A DNA stretch of 64,000 bases, from contig NZ_JAUCDY010000006.1 of the NCBI RefSeq assembly GCF_030362935.1, forward strand, positions 1 to 64,000, in the 5' to 3' direction. Below, piece by piece: positions 52,025-61,305 of the stretch (within the stretch, counting starts at the first letter, position 1; the number at the start of each line of letters is the position of its first letter). This DNA comes from Thiopseudomonas acetoxidans (lineage in GTDB: Bacteria > Pseudomonadota > Gammaproteobacteria > Pseudomonadales > Pseudomonadaceae). A program made the translations under genes and the position numbers. Below the pieces are notes generated by a model, which was not told where the DNA came from, made no database searches, and saw nothing but the letters and a program-made list of their open reading frames with translations.

Positions 52025-55000
52025 AGCTTACTCGGTAGCAGTCATCCAGCGTGCTATAGCCCATGCCGGTACTTTTGTGCACTTTGATTTGCACAGGGAT
52101 ACGGTCTTTTAACGCCTCAACGTGACTAATAATGCCAATGGTTTTGCCTTCAGCGTTGAGGTTATCCAAGGCGTTGAGCGCCATCTCTAGCGTTTCATTA
52201 TCCAAAGTACCAAAGCCTTCATCGAGAAATAACGAATCAATGCGGGTTTTTTGGCTGACCAGTTCAGATAGTGCTAAAGCTAAGGCTAAACTGACCAAGA
52301 AGCTTTCGCCGCCGGAGAGCGTGCGGGTATCGCGCTGGATATCACCTTGCCAGGTATCGACAATTTTGATTTCTAACTCTGCTTGCTCATGGCGGCTGAG
52401 CTGGTAGCGGTTATGTAAAACGGCTAATTGTTCATTGGCCAAACTCACTAGATGGTCCAGGGTTAAACCCTGCACAAAACGGCGGTATTTACTGCCATCG
52501 GCTGAGCCAATTAAGCTGTTGAGCTGTTGCCATTGATCATAAAGCAGTTGCTGTTGCTCTATCTGAGTCAGTAATTCCTGCTGTGCGATACGGTTGCTGG
52601 TATCCGTATCGAGACTGTGCTGCAAGCGTCCTAGTTGCCGGTTGAGCTCGCTCAGTTGTGCATCCAAAACACTTAGCTGTTGGGCTAGCTCTGCGCTGCT
52701 TAAGACGGTTTGTGGCTGTGCGCTAAGCTGTTCGATACGCTGCGTCGCATCTTTAAGCAAGGTGTTGGCGTCTTGCAGGGCGTTGTCTATTTGTTGTTTT
52801 AGTTCTTGCAATTGCTGTGCTTGTTCTGCAGGCAAGAGAGCCTGTAAAAAAGCGTCTTCACCGGCAAAAGGGCTTTGTGCTAAACAAGTAGCCCACTGCG
52901 CGTGTTGTTGCTGATAGGTTGTCTGCGCCTCGGTTAAACGCTCGGTTAGGCTGTGAATCTGCCCTTGTAGCTGCAACTGTTGTTGTTCACTGCTGTGCAA
53001 CTGGCGCTGTGTATCCGCTAAAGCCTGTTGCAGGTTGGCTGTTGGCGGGCAAGGTGCGCCTTCACTGGCGCCTAAGGCGTGCCAACGTTGTTGCGCGGTT
53101 TGCTGTAGTTGTGCAGCGTTTTGCTGCTGGCTGCGTAAGTTCGCAATCTGTAGCTCGAGTTGATGCAACTGTTGCTTGCCTTCCTGCCATCGCTGCGACT
53201 CTTGCTGCCGCTCTGTGAGCCACTGCTGTGGTTCGTCGGGCAGTGTGTAACCCAGCTGTGCTAGTTGCTCAGTGAGTTGCTGCTGTAGCTGCAGGACTTC
53301 ATCCTGTTGCGTGTGGATGCGTGCTGTTAATTTGGTTTGTTGCTCTGTTTGGCTGTCTAGCTTGAGTTGCTGCGTTGTTATCAGCTGCTGCGTGTCTCGC
53401 GCTGCTTGCTCGGCAAGGCGGTAATCTTGCTCGCACTGTGCTAGGGCTGCTTGTGCTTGGTCAATGGCGGTTAAGCGCTCTTTACATTCTTTCAGCGTTT
53501 GCTGGTAGGCCGTTTGTGCCGCAGTAAATTCAGTTTCTGTGAGCGTGCTGGCGAGTTCTAATTCAGCTAGGCATTGGTTTTTTTCACGCGTTAACTGCTG
53601 TAATTCACTCGCAGTTTCATGCTGCTGCTTAAGTAGCTGGTCATGCTCAAGCTGCAGTTTGTCGAGGGCTGCTCTGCAATCGAGCCCTTGCTCTTTAATC
53701 GCGTCAAGTTCCGCCTGTTTTTCACGCAAAGTCTGTTCAGTTTGCGACAGGTCCAGTGCTTGGTACTCACTGATGGCAGGGTGTTCGTGGGAGCCACACA
53801 GGGGGCAGGCTTCATCCGCTTGCAGTTGGGTGCGGTGCTGCTCAAGACTGGCAATGCGCTGTTCTTGTTGGAGTAGTTGGGTTTTGTCTTGTACCTGTTC
53901 GTTTAGGATTTGGTACTGGGCTAGCAAGGTTTCTCTGCGTTGTTCCTGTTGCTTTATTGCTACGGCGTGCTCAGCGCTGCGTTTTTGTAAATCGGTTTGT
54001 GCCGTATGCAACCTCTGTTCAGTTGGATAAATTTGCCCTAAGCGTTGATAGTGTTGATTGCGCTCATACAGGGTGTTTAGCTGTATTTGCCACTCTTGGG
54101 CTGTGCGCTGCGCCAGTGTTTGCGTCAGTGTCTGTTGCTGTGCGTTGCGGGCGTTCTGCAACGGCGCGAGAGCGCATTGCTGCTGGTGTAATTTTTGGTT
54201 ATGAGCCTGTAATTCGGCGCTCAGGCGTTGGATTTGTGTCTCAGCGTTGGCATATTCGGTTTGCTGCTGGCGCGTATCCCGCTGTTGTTTTTCCAGTTGC
54301 GCAAACTTACTGCCCCAATCCTTCAAGTGGTTTGGCAAGTCTTCATGTTGTGGGGTGAGTGTGCGCTGAGCCAGTAGCTGCTGCTCTTGCTTGGTGAGAG
54401 TTTGCAGCTGGGCAGAAATACTGTCTAAAGACTGTTGTGCATACTGATACTGCTGCCACGCCAGTTGCTCAATCTGCCCTGTGCATTCGCGTTCTGTATG
54501 CTGCGCTGAGGTTAAACTTTGTTGGCTGTTTTCTAGCCTTTGTTTGGCAGCTTGCAGTGCTTGATAATCTGCCTGTAACAGTGCTGCCGGTGCGTGGTTA
54601 GCCAAACGCTGCAGCGCACTGGCTTGCTCAAGTTGTTGGCGGCGTACCTGTTCTAGTTGGTGTTCAGCCTGCTGCTTGCTGCTTTGTGCTTGGTCTAGAT
54701 GGTTGCGCCATTGCTGCTGTTCATGTAACTGTGTTTGTTGTTTTTTTAATACATCGGCTTGGAATTGAACATCGGCAAGCTGTGCTTTTACGCTATTAAA
54801 TTCTTCCTCGCTTAATAGTTGCATGCCTTGGGCGCGGCTGTTGAGTTTTTCCAGCTCGTGGCGCTGCTCTCTTTGTATGTCATACACACGCGCTGAAATT
54901 TCACCATAAATCTCAGTGCCTGTTAACTGTTCTAGTAGGTCAGCGCGATCGTTGGCGTTGGCTTCTAAAAAGGCTGCAAAGCCACCTTGAGCCAGCATCA

Positions 55001-55448
55001 TTGATTGGGTGAAGCGTAGAAAATCCAAGCCGGTTAGGCGTTCCACCTCTTTAGGTTTTTCGCTGAGTTTGTCGGTGATAATACGACCGTCTAAGTGTGC
55101 AAGCTCAGTTCGAGCGGCTTGCAACGCGCCATCCGCTTTATCGCGGGCGCGGCGTTGACTCCAAAAAGCACGGTAGCCTTCATCTTTCACGGCAAACTCA
55201 ACTTCCACTAAGCACTCGCTGGTGTGCCGCGTCATTAGCTCGTTGCTGGTTTGTGAGATGGCGTTCATGCGTGGTGTACGGCTGTACAGCGCTAAACAAA
55301 TGGCATCGAGCAGGGTGGTTTTGCCGGCGCCGGTTGGTCCGGTAATGGCAAATAAGCTGCTGCCATTAAAAGGCTCTTGCGTAAAGTCGATCTTCCATTC
55401 GCCTTTTAATGCATTGATGTTTTTAAGACGAATACTAAGTATTTTCAT
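52023..55448 (-). CDS. sbcC: Exonuclease subunit SbcC
   Basis: 1,141-residue SMC-like ATPase of the SbcCD (bacterial Mre11-Rad50) nuclease, which processes hairpins and blocked DNA ends. Walker A is GPTGAGKTT (37-45). Two very long glutamine-rich coiled coils flank the zinc hook CPLC (Cys548, Cys551). The C-terminal ABC signature LSGGESFLVSLALALALSEL and Walker B LFLDEGFGTLD complete the head. The coiled coils are exceptionally Gln/Leu-rich. The ATG overlaps the sbcD stop by 4 bp (ATGA). Confidence 0.95.
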   Translation of the reverse strand: MKILSIRLKNINALKGEWKIDFTQEPFNGSSLFAITGPTGAGKTTLLDAICLALYSRTPRMNAISQTSNELMTRHTSECLVEVEFAVKDEGYRAFWSQRRARDKADGALQAARTELAHLDGRIITDKLSEKPKEVERLTGLDFLRFTQSMMLAQGGFAAFLEANANDRADLLEQLTGTEIYGEISARVYDIQREQRHELEKLNSRAQGMQLLSEEEFNSVKAQLADVQFQADVLKKQQTQLHEQQQWRNHLDQAQSSKQQAEHQLEQVRRQQLEQASALQRLANHAPAALLQADYQALQAAKQRLENSQQSLTSAQHTERECTGQIEQLAWQQYQYAQQSLDSISAQLQTLTKQEQQLLAQRTLTPQHEDLPNHLKDWGSKFAQLEKQQRDTRQQQTEYANAETQIQRLSAELQAHNQKLHQQQCALAPLQNARNAQQQTLTQTLAQRTAQEWQIQLNTLYERNQHYQRLGQIYPTEQRLHTAQTDLQKRSAEHAVAIKQQEQRRETLLAQYQILNEQVQDKTQLLQQEQRIASLEQHRTQLQADEACPLCGSHEHPAISEYQALDLSQTEQTLREKQAELDAIKEQGLDCRAALDKLQLEHDQLLKQQHETASELQQLTREKNQCLAELELASTLTETEFTAAQTAYQQTLKECKERLTAIDQAQAALAQCEQDYRLAEQAARDTQQLITTQQLKLDSQTEQQTKLTARIHTQQDEVLQLQQQLTEQLAQLGYTLPDEPQQWLTERQQESQRWQEGKQQLHQLELQIANLRSQQQNAAQLQQTAQQRWHALGASEGAPCPPTANLQQALADTQRQLHSSEQQQLQLQGQIHSLTERLTEAQTTYQQQHAQWATCLAQSPFAGEDAFLQALLPAEQAQQLQELKQQIDNALQDANTLLKDATQRIEQLSAQPQTVLSSAELAQQLSVLDAQLSELNRQLGRLQHSLDTDTSNRIAQQELLTQIEQQQLLYDQWQQLNSLIGSADGSKYRRFVQGLTLDHLVSLANEQLAVLHNRYQLSRHEQAELEIKIVDTWQGDIQRDTRTLSGGESFLVSLALALALSELVSQKTRIDSLFLDEGFGTLDNETLEMALNALDNLNAEGKTIGIISHVEALKDRIPVQIKVHKSTGMGYSTLDDCYRVS

Positions 55449-56665
55449 GCATCAGTCTCCTGTAGCGACTCCAGCACCTGTGCATGAAGACCTTGTAACA
55501 CGCTGATTTCCTCCTCAGTGAGCTGTTCATTGTGCAGACGCTTAGTAAACACCTCATCGGGCGTTAACTCAGACAAAGCTTCGCCGGAGTCGCGGGTTAA
55601 GCCGGCGACCTGGTCTCCGCGATCTCGGCGCACGCGTAACACCTCAACGGGCAAGTCGCTACATAGGGCGTTGACACGCTCATTCAGGTCAGCGTAGTAA
55701 TCATCCACACACACGCGAATTTCTAACCAGGTTACGACATTTCGATCCAGCTGCTTAGCCAGTTCAGCAAGCCGTAGCTCTAACTCGGCGAGACTGCCGG
55801 ACAAAGAGATAAGGGGTTGAAAGCATGGGATATTGAGTTCGCTTACCGCCTGTAAGCCATCTGCATTCAGGTCAACACGCAGCAGTTGTTTTTGCTGCGG
55901 GGCTTCGTCAAAACTCAAGGGGATAGGTGAGCCGCTGTAGCGTATATGATCAAGCTTTGCTACTTTTTGTGAGCTATGAATATGGCCCAGTGCCAGATAA
56001 TCAAAGGCAGGGAAGGCATCGGTTGGGAAGGCACTCAAATTGCCCACATAAATTTTGCGTACGGAATCAGTCAGACTTACGCCTAGGGTGGTTAAGTGTC
56101 CAGTGCCAACAATAGGCAGGTTCGCTCCCATCTGTTTACGTAATGCCTGAGCACGACTAAACAGCTGTGCATAGTGATCCGCAATGGCTTGTTGTAAATC
56201 ACGCTGTTTGTCATCGGCGCTTTGACCAGCTTGGCTGCGCTGCACGTCACGCGGGCGCAGATAAGGAACGGCGCAAAGAATTGCGGCTGCTTCGCCATCA
56301 CGCCGTTTGAGTAGCAAAAGCTGTTCCTCTGGGTTGTCAGCGGCACTGGAAATCACGTGGGTGTTAAGTTGTGCCAACAGGTTTTTGCTTTCATTGAGCA
56401 TCGCCACAGAGTCGTGGTTGCCCGCAAGAATCACTAACTGGCAGCCGGTAGCCTGCATTTGCAAAATAAAGTTGTTGTATTGCTCACGTGCGTAGCTGGG
56501 TGGGGTGCCTGTGTCGAAAATGTCACCGGCAATAATCAACGCATCGGCTTGCTGTTCAACCACTGTTTGCACCAGCCAATCACACCACGCGCGATGCTCA
56601 GCCTGACGGGTTTTACCCATAAAGTGCTGACCAAGATGCCAATCGGAGGTATGCAAAATACGCAT
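55445..56665 (-). CDS. sbcD: Exonuclease subunit SbcD
   Basis: Mre11-like phosphoesterase subunit of SbcCD, about 406 residues. Metal-binding motifs are MRILHTSDWHLG (I), IIAGDIFDTG (II), ILAGNHDS (III) and the later YLALGHIHSSQ. ATG at 56665 places the first motif at the N-terminus as in the family; the open frame extends to 56698. Couples to sbcC by a 4-bp overlap. Confidence 0.95.
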   Translation of the reverse strand: MRILHTSDWHLGQHFMGKTRQAEHRAWCDWLVQTVVEQQADALIIAGDIFDTGTPPSYAREQYNNFILQMQATGCQLVILAGNHDSVAMLNESKNLLAQLNTHVISSAADNPEEQLLLLKRRDGEAAAILCAVPYLRPRDVQRSQAGQSADDKQRDLQQAIADHYAQLFSRAQALRKQMGANLPIVGTGHLTTLGVSLTDSVRKIYVGNLSAFPTDAFPAFDYLALGHIHSSQKVAKLDHIRYSGSPIPLSFDEAPQQKQLLRVDLNADGLQAVSELNIPCFQPLISLSGSLAELELRLAELAKQLDRNVVTWLEIRVCVDDYYADLNERVNALCSDLPVEVLRVRRDRGDQVAGLTRDSGEALSELTPDEVFTKRLHNEQLTEEEISVLQGLHAQVLESLQETDA

Positions 56666-56697
56666 GGTGGTTGAGTCCTTGTTCTGTGTGTCCGTCA

Positions 56698-56752
56698 TAA
56701 AAATGCCCGTTATTTCCCACGCTGCCGAAGACAGGTTTAAAAGTAACGGGCA
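56698..56752 (-). terminator. Probable terminator of pyrC-rnt transcript
   Basis: On the minus strand TGCCCGTTA and TAACGGGCA pair across a 31-base loop that contains a smaller CTG/CAG stem. TTTTTA follows. It lies after rnt and before sbcD. Confidence 0.5.
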
Positions 56753-56794
56753 GGACAGATGTTGCTGGCGCTGAGTCTGTGTTGGGCGATGGTT

Positions 56795-57466
56795 TTAGAA
56801 ATCGTCCCAGCCACCCATTTCTTTCCAGCGGTTGACAATACCGCAGAATAAATCGGCCGTCTTTTCAGTATCGTAGCGCGCGTTATGGGCTTCGTTATTA
56901 TCAAAATCAATACCGGCGGCTTCACAGGCTTTGGAGAGCACGGTTTGTCCGTAAGCTAGCCCTGCTAAGGTGGCGGTATCGAAGCTTGAAAACGGGTGAA
57001 AGGGGTTGCGTTTAATGCCACAGCGTTCGGCCGCCGCTTGAACAAAGCCTAGGTCAAAATGGCTGTTGTGCCCCACTAAGATAGCGCGTTTACAGCCTGC
57101 AGCTTTCATGGACTTGCGTACACTGCGGAAAATTTCCGTCAGGGCGTGTTCTTCTGAAACCGCCATGCGCAGTGGGTGATCCAGCTTGATACCGGTAAAA
57201 TCGAGCGCTGCTTGTTCTATATTGGCACCAACAAAGGGTTCTACGCGGAAGAAGTGGCTATGTTCTGCGTAAAGCTGGCCATCTTCGTCCATATTGGGAA
57301 TGACAGCCGCAATTTCCAGCAGTGCATCGGTGGCACAGTTAAAGCCGCCCGTTTCCACGTCTATAACAACGGGCAGGTAGCCACGGAAACGGCGTGCGAG
57401 TTGAGTTTTTAGCGGGCTTTTGTTGTTCGGGATTTCATCAAGCTCTTCTGGGTAATTATCACTCAT
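56795..57466 (-). CDS. rnt: Ribonuclease T
   Basis: 223-residue DEDDh 3'-5' exonuclease that matures tRNA and other stable RNA 3' ends. Exo I motif VIDVETGGFNCATDALLEIAA, ExoII region LVGHNSHFDLGF and ExoIII NAHNARYDTEKTADL with the catalytic histidine are all present. It follows pyrC by 2 bp, the standard pseudomonad arrangement. Confidence 0.95.
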   Translation of the reverse strand: MSDNYPEELDEIPNNKSPLKTQLARRFRGYLPVVIDVETGGFNCATDALLEIAAVIPNMDEDGQLYAEHSHFFRVEPFVGANIEQAALDFTGIKLDHPLRMAVSEEHALTEIFRSVRKSMKAAGCKRAILVGHNSHFDLGFVQAAAERCGIKRNPFHPFSSFDTATLAGLAYGQTVLSKACEAAGIDFDNNEAHNARYDTEKTADLFCGIVNRWKEMGGWDDF

Positions 57467-57468
57467 GT

Positions 57469-58509
57469 TTAAGCCTCCACTAAGCGCCAGTTAAGGGTTT
57501 CGCCAGCGCAAAGTGGTATGACGGGGTGTTCACCAAAAGGCAGTTGGGACGGTACTTGCCAAGGCTCGCGCACCAAAGTGATGCTGTCTTGATTGCGGGG
57601 TAAGTCGTAGAAGTCAGGGCCAAAATGGCTGGCAAAGGCTTCGAGTTTGTCGAGCGCATTGCGCTGCTCAAAGGCTTGCGCATACAGCTCAATAGCAGCA
57701 AATGCACTGTAGCAGCCGGCACAACCGCAGGCGTTTTCTTTAGCATGCTGAGCATGGGGTGCTGAGTCCGTACCAAGAAAGAATTTAGGGTTGCCGCTGG
57801 TGGCTGCATCGAGCAAGGCTTCTTGATGTGTGTTGCGTTTTAAAATGGGCAAGCAATAAAAGTGCGGCTTAATCCCACCAACCAGCATGTGGTTACGGTT
57901 AAATAACAAGTGGTGCGCCGTGATAGTGGCGGCAACCTTATCGGAGGCTGCAAGAACAAACTTAGTGGCATCGGCAGTGGTGATGTGCTCAAGCACGACT
58001 TTAAGGTTGGGAAAGCGGGCAATCAAACCAATCAACTGCTCGTCAATAAAACGTTTTTCTCGATCAAAAATATCCACCTCGTTGTGAGTTACCTCACCGT
58101 GCACCAGTAAAGGCATGCCCACTTCGCTCATGGCTTCTAGGGCTGGATATATGTGTTCTAAAGCGGTGACGCCAGAGTCCGAGTTAGTTGTCGCACCGGC
58201 TGGATAAAGCTTGGCGGCATAGATAAAACCGCTGCCTTTAGCTTGGTGAATGATTTGCGCTGTAGTTTGATCGGTTAGGTACAGGGTCATCAGCGGAATA
58301 AAGTTGCTATGCTGAGGGCGGGCATTGAGAATGCGTTCTTGATAGCTTTTCGCTGCCGCTGTATCACGCACTGGGGGAACCAGATTTGGCATAATAATTG
58401 CCCTGCTAAATACCCGAGCAACATCAGGGACAGTATTTTGTAGGGCAGCGTTATCGCGTAAATGAATATGCCAGTCGTCAGGGCGTAATAGAGTGAGGCG
58501 ATCAGTCAT
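57469..58509 (-). CDS. pyrC: Dihydroorotase
   Basis: 346-residue class II (E. coli PyrC-type) zinc amidohydrolase closing the dihydroorotate ring in pyrimidine synthesis. RPDDWHIHLRDN carries the HxH metal ligands. HGEVTHNEVDIFDREKRF and LEHITT carry further histidines, and GTDSAPHA holds the catalytic aspartate. MTDRLTLLRPDDW is the expected start. Operon with rnt; divergent from motY. Confidence 0.95.
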   Translation of the reverse strand: MTDRLTLLRPDDWHIHLRDNAALQNTVPDVARVFSRAIIMPNLVPPVRDTAAAKSYQERILNARPQHSNFIPLMTLYLTDQTTAQIIHQAKGSGFIYAAKLYPAGATTNSDSGVTALEHIYPALEAMSEVGMPLLVHGEVTHNEVDIFDREKRFIDEQLIGLIARFPNLKVVLEHITTADATKFVLAASDKVAATITAHHLLFNRNHMLVGGIKPHFYCLPILKRNTHQEALLDAATSGNPKFFLGTDSAPHAQHAKENACGCAGCYSAFAAIELYAQAFEQRNALDKLEAFASHFGPDFYDLPRNQDSITLVREPWQVPSQLPFGEHPVIPLCAGETLNWRLVEA

Positions 58510-58687
58510 AAGAATGTGTAATCCATAAGCTAAAAGAGTGGTAGTGGCTGAGATTTTGCTCAGAGGCTACCTTGATAAGCACAGATCCTACCGTAAAAGA
58601 AACACTAGCGGAACAGTTGCCACTGTTACTCAAGTATTCAGGTGGGTGGTCGATAGAATAACTATTGTAAATATAGGTTTTAATGAT

Positions 58688-59584
58688 ATGTGCTTTAAAC
58701 GCTTACTCTCCATTGTGTTTGTTGTAACGCCCGCACTGGCACAGGCGATTACTTTTCAGACACGCATAGAAGATGTGCAGTGGCAGGTAGAGGGCGATCG
58801 TTTTGAATGTCGCCTTACTCAGCCGATTAAAGATTTTGGTGGTGGACTCTTTGTGCGCCGTGCGGGAGAAAAAGCGATTTTTCGGATTCAGGCGCAGGAA
58901 GCGTGGTTAAGCCGTGGCAATGCCCAGCTGTATGCCGCTGCTGCACCTTGGCAGCCGGCCGCCAGTGATTTGCAGCTTGGTACTGTCGCTGTGACTAGAG
59001 ACGAACGTGCGCTTGAGTCTAACCAAACTCAGGCTGGGCGTTTACTTTCGGGCTTATTGGAGGGGCGCTCTCCGGTAGTGCGCCACAGAACCGTGCAGGG
59101 CGAACCCTTAGAAGTACGGGTTTTGCCTACTAATTTTGCGCAGGCCTATGACGACTATTTAAAGTGCACAGCCAATCTTCTGCCGGTTAATTATGATCAG
59201 ATTAAGCAAAGCATTGTTCGTTTTGACAGCGGTTATGAGTTAAGCGAACAAACGCGCAAGCATTTGGATGTGCTGCTGGAATATATGGCAGAAGATAAAA
59301 CGGTTAACCGAGTTTTGCTCGATGGACACTCGGACAGCAGCGGTGATCGTTTGTTAAACCGTGATGTATCACGGCGTAGAGCACTGGCTGTGCAAGCCTA
59401 TTTGATGGCTAAGGGAATACCAGAAGAAGACTTTGTCATACGCTTCCATGGCGAACGCTACCCGCTCAAACCTAATACGAATGCGGCCAACCGCGCTGAG
59501 AATAGACGGGTCAGCATTCGTTTAGAGCGCATAGATGAAGAGACTAGGGCGTTGATGGAAAAGATAGGCGCAAACTCCGAATAA
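58688..59584 (+). CDS. motY: MotY-like flagellar T-ring protein (OmpA domain)
   Basis: About 298 residues with a signal peptide (LLSIVFVVTPALAQA). The N-terminal ~150 residues match the MotY-specific domain (FQTRIEDVQWQVEGDRFECR, GGLFVRRAGE) and the rest is an OmpA-type peptidoglycan-binding domain (LDGHSDSSGDRLLNRDVSRR, RRVSIRLERI). MotY forms the T ring that anchors polar-flagellum stators. Placement divergent from pyrC-rnt is exactly that of P. aeruginosa motY. ATG at 58688 is chosen to expose the signal peptide; the frame is open 50 codons further upstream. Confidence 0.88.
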   Translation: MCFKRLLSIVFVVTPALAQAITFQTRIEDVQWQVEGDRFECRLTQPIKDFGGGLFVRRAGEKAIFRIQAQEAWLSRGNAQLYAAAAPWQPAASDLQLGTVAVTRDERALESNQTQAGRLLSGLLEGRSPVVRHRTVQGEPLEVRVLPTNFAQAYDDYLKCTANLLPVNYDQIKQSIVRFDSGYELSEQTRKHLDVLLEYMAEDKTVNRVLLDGHSDSSGDRLLNRDVSRRRALAVQAYLMAKGIPEEDFVIRFHGERYPLKPNTNAANRAENRRVSIRLERIDEETRALMEKIGANSE

Positions 59585-59590
59585 CTCGAT

Positions 59591-60619
59591 TTACCGAATT
59601 GCCGGAGCTTGTTGTAATCCTAGCCATATAGCTAGACGTTCTGCCACACTCGCACCAAAACGTTTTGCAAAACGATCAAAAGGCGAGTCTTGGATGCTGA
59701 AGTCTTGAATGTTGTCTACGCCAATCACTTCGCGCGCAACCAAGCTGCTGTTACCCAGCGCATCAACTAAACCCATCTTTAACGCTTGTTCTCCGGTCCA
59801 GATTAGGCCGGAAAACAGCTCTGGATGTGCGTCAAATTTCAAACGCTCACCGCGCCCTTGTTTCACGCTATTAATAAACTGCTCATGCGTCGTATTTAAT
59901 ACGGTTTTCCAAAATTCAGTTTCTTCAGCTTTTTGTGGTTGGAAGGGATCCAGAAAAGCTTTGTGCTCGCCGGATGTATATACACGACGCTCGATGCCAA
60001 GCATTTCCAGCGTACCGACAAAACCAAAGCTGGCAGCGGTAACACCGATAGAACCCACAAGGCTTGCCTTATCGGCATAGATTTCGTCGGCAGCGCTGGC
60101 AATATAGTAAGCACCGGAAGCACCTAGATCGCTAATCACGGCATAGACTTTGATGTGTGGGTACAGTTGACGCAGGCGTTGAATTTCATCGTAAATATAA
60201 CCCGACTGCACCGGACTGCCACCTGGGCTATTAATGCGCAGAATAATTCCTTTGGTGTCACTGTCTTGGAACGCATGGCGCAGCGCGCTGACTATCTTGT
60301 CGGCACTGGCTTCTTCACCATCGGCAATCATACCGCGCACTTCAATAAGAGCTGTGTGACTGGTGCCGGGTGACTTTTTATCCATGGTTAGGCTTGGCGA
60401 AAACAAAAAAATCGCGCCAAACAAATACAAAAACGTCAGTGATTTGAAAAAAATACCCCATCGACGTGAGCGTTTTTGTTCTTGCACGCTGGCTAAAACG
60501 GCTTTTTCTAGCAGCTTCCACGTTTTTGTATCGGTGCTGTCTTGCGGCGCTTGCTGTTTTTGCGCGCTGGATTGTTCTTTCCAGTTATCAGAATTTTCTT
60601 CTTTCCATTGATCGGACAT
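59591..60619 (-). CDS. sppA: Signal peptide peptidase SppA-type (S49)
   Basis: 342 residues with one cytoplasmic N-terminal tail, a single membrane anchor (GIFFKSLTFLYLFGAIFLF) and an S49 protease domain. LRINSPGGSPVQSGYIYDEI and SDLGASGAYYIASAADEIYA contain the catalytic serine region, and SLVGSIGV follows. It degrades signal peptides left in the inner membrane. The charged, low-complexity N-terminus (QWKEENSDNWKEQSSAQKQQ) is typical of pseudomonad homologues. Follows the HAD gene as in P. aeruginosa. Confidence 0.88.
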   Translation of the reverse strand: MSDQWKEENSDNWKEQSSAQKQQAPQDSTDTKTWKLLEKAVLASVQEQKRSRRWGIFFKSLTFLYLFGAIFLFSPSLTMDKKSPGTSHTALIEVRGMIADGEEASADKIVSALRHAFQDSDTKGIILRINSPGGSPVQSGYIYDEIQRLRQLYPHIKVYAVISDLGASGAYYIASAADEIYADKASLVGSIGVTAASFGFVGTLEMLGIERRVYTSGEHKAFLDPFQPQKAEETEFWKTVLNTTHEQFINSVKQGRGERLKFDAHPELFSGLIWTGEQALKMGLVDALGNSSLVAREVIGVDNIQDFSIQDSPFDRFAKRFGASVAERLAIWLGLQQAPAIR

Positions 60620-60648
60620 GCTGTTGTTCCTGTGTGTATCTCTTAAGT

Positions 60649-61305
60649 CTACTTGGATAGCCAGTGTGCTAATTCATCGAAATGATCAATAGCCAAAACG
60701 GGCTGCTCTGCGAGTAAAATATTTAATGGTTGCGCACCATAACTGACCGCGACACCAGCGATCTGTGCGTTATTCGCCATTTGTAAGTCGAAGGGTGAAT
60801 CGCCGACCATGATGGCTTGCTCAGGTGTTTTCTGGCAGTGCTGTAATATCTGCTGCAACATTAAGGGGTTCGGTTTGCCTTTGGTTTCATCAGCGCAGCG
60901 CGTGATATGGAAAAAGTCTTCTAGCTGATGACCGCGCAAAATAAGGTCTAAGCCACGTCGGCTTTTTCCAGTAGCGACTGCCAATTGATAGCCCGCTGCT
61001 TTAAAATCGTCCAGCGCATCACGCACACCGGGATAAAAAGGCGAGGGTTGCTGTTCCAAAAAGAAATAATGTTTGGCATAGGCTTGGCGGAAAATTTCCC
61101 GTAGCGGTTCATCATTAACCTCTGGATACAGCACATCAAAGGCTTCCAGTAAGGACAAACCGATAATGGCGTGAATTTCATCAGTGCTACGCGGTGGGAT
61201 TTGGCAGTGTTGTGCTGCAACTTGCATGGCTTCAACAATACGCGGTAAGGATTTTACTAACGTGCCGTCCCAATCAAAGATTAGGAGGCGGATATTTTTA
61301 TTCAC
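60649..61305 (-). CDS. HAD-superfamily phosphatase (IA-type)
   Basis: 218 residues. Motif I IFDWDGTLVKS, motif II LAVATGKSRRG, and motifs III/IV in KGKPNPLMLQ and IMVGDSPFDLQMA identify a haloacid dehalogenase-type hydrolase with an alpha-helical cap after motif I. Substrate is not predictable from sequence; homologues next to rluC are sometimes annotated as phosphoglycolate phosphatase-like. Overlaps the rluC stop by 8 bp, so the two are translated together. Confidence 0.88.
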   Translation of the reverse strand: MNKNIRLLIFDWDGTLVKSLPRIVEAMQVAAQHCQIPPRSTDEIHAIIGLSLLEAFDVLYPEVNDEPLREIFRQAYAKHYFFLEQQPSPFYPGVRDALDDFKAAGYQLAVATGKSRRGLDLILRGHQLEDFFHITRCADETKGKPNPLMLQQILQHCQKTPEQAIMVGDSPFDLQMANNAQIAGVAVSYGAQPLNILLAEQPVLAIDHFDELAHWLSK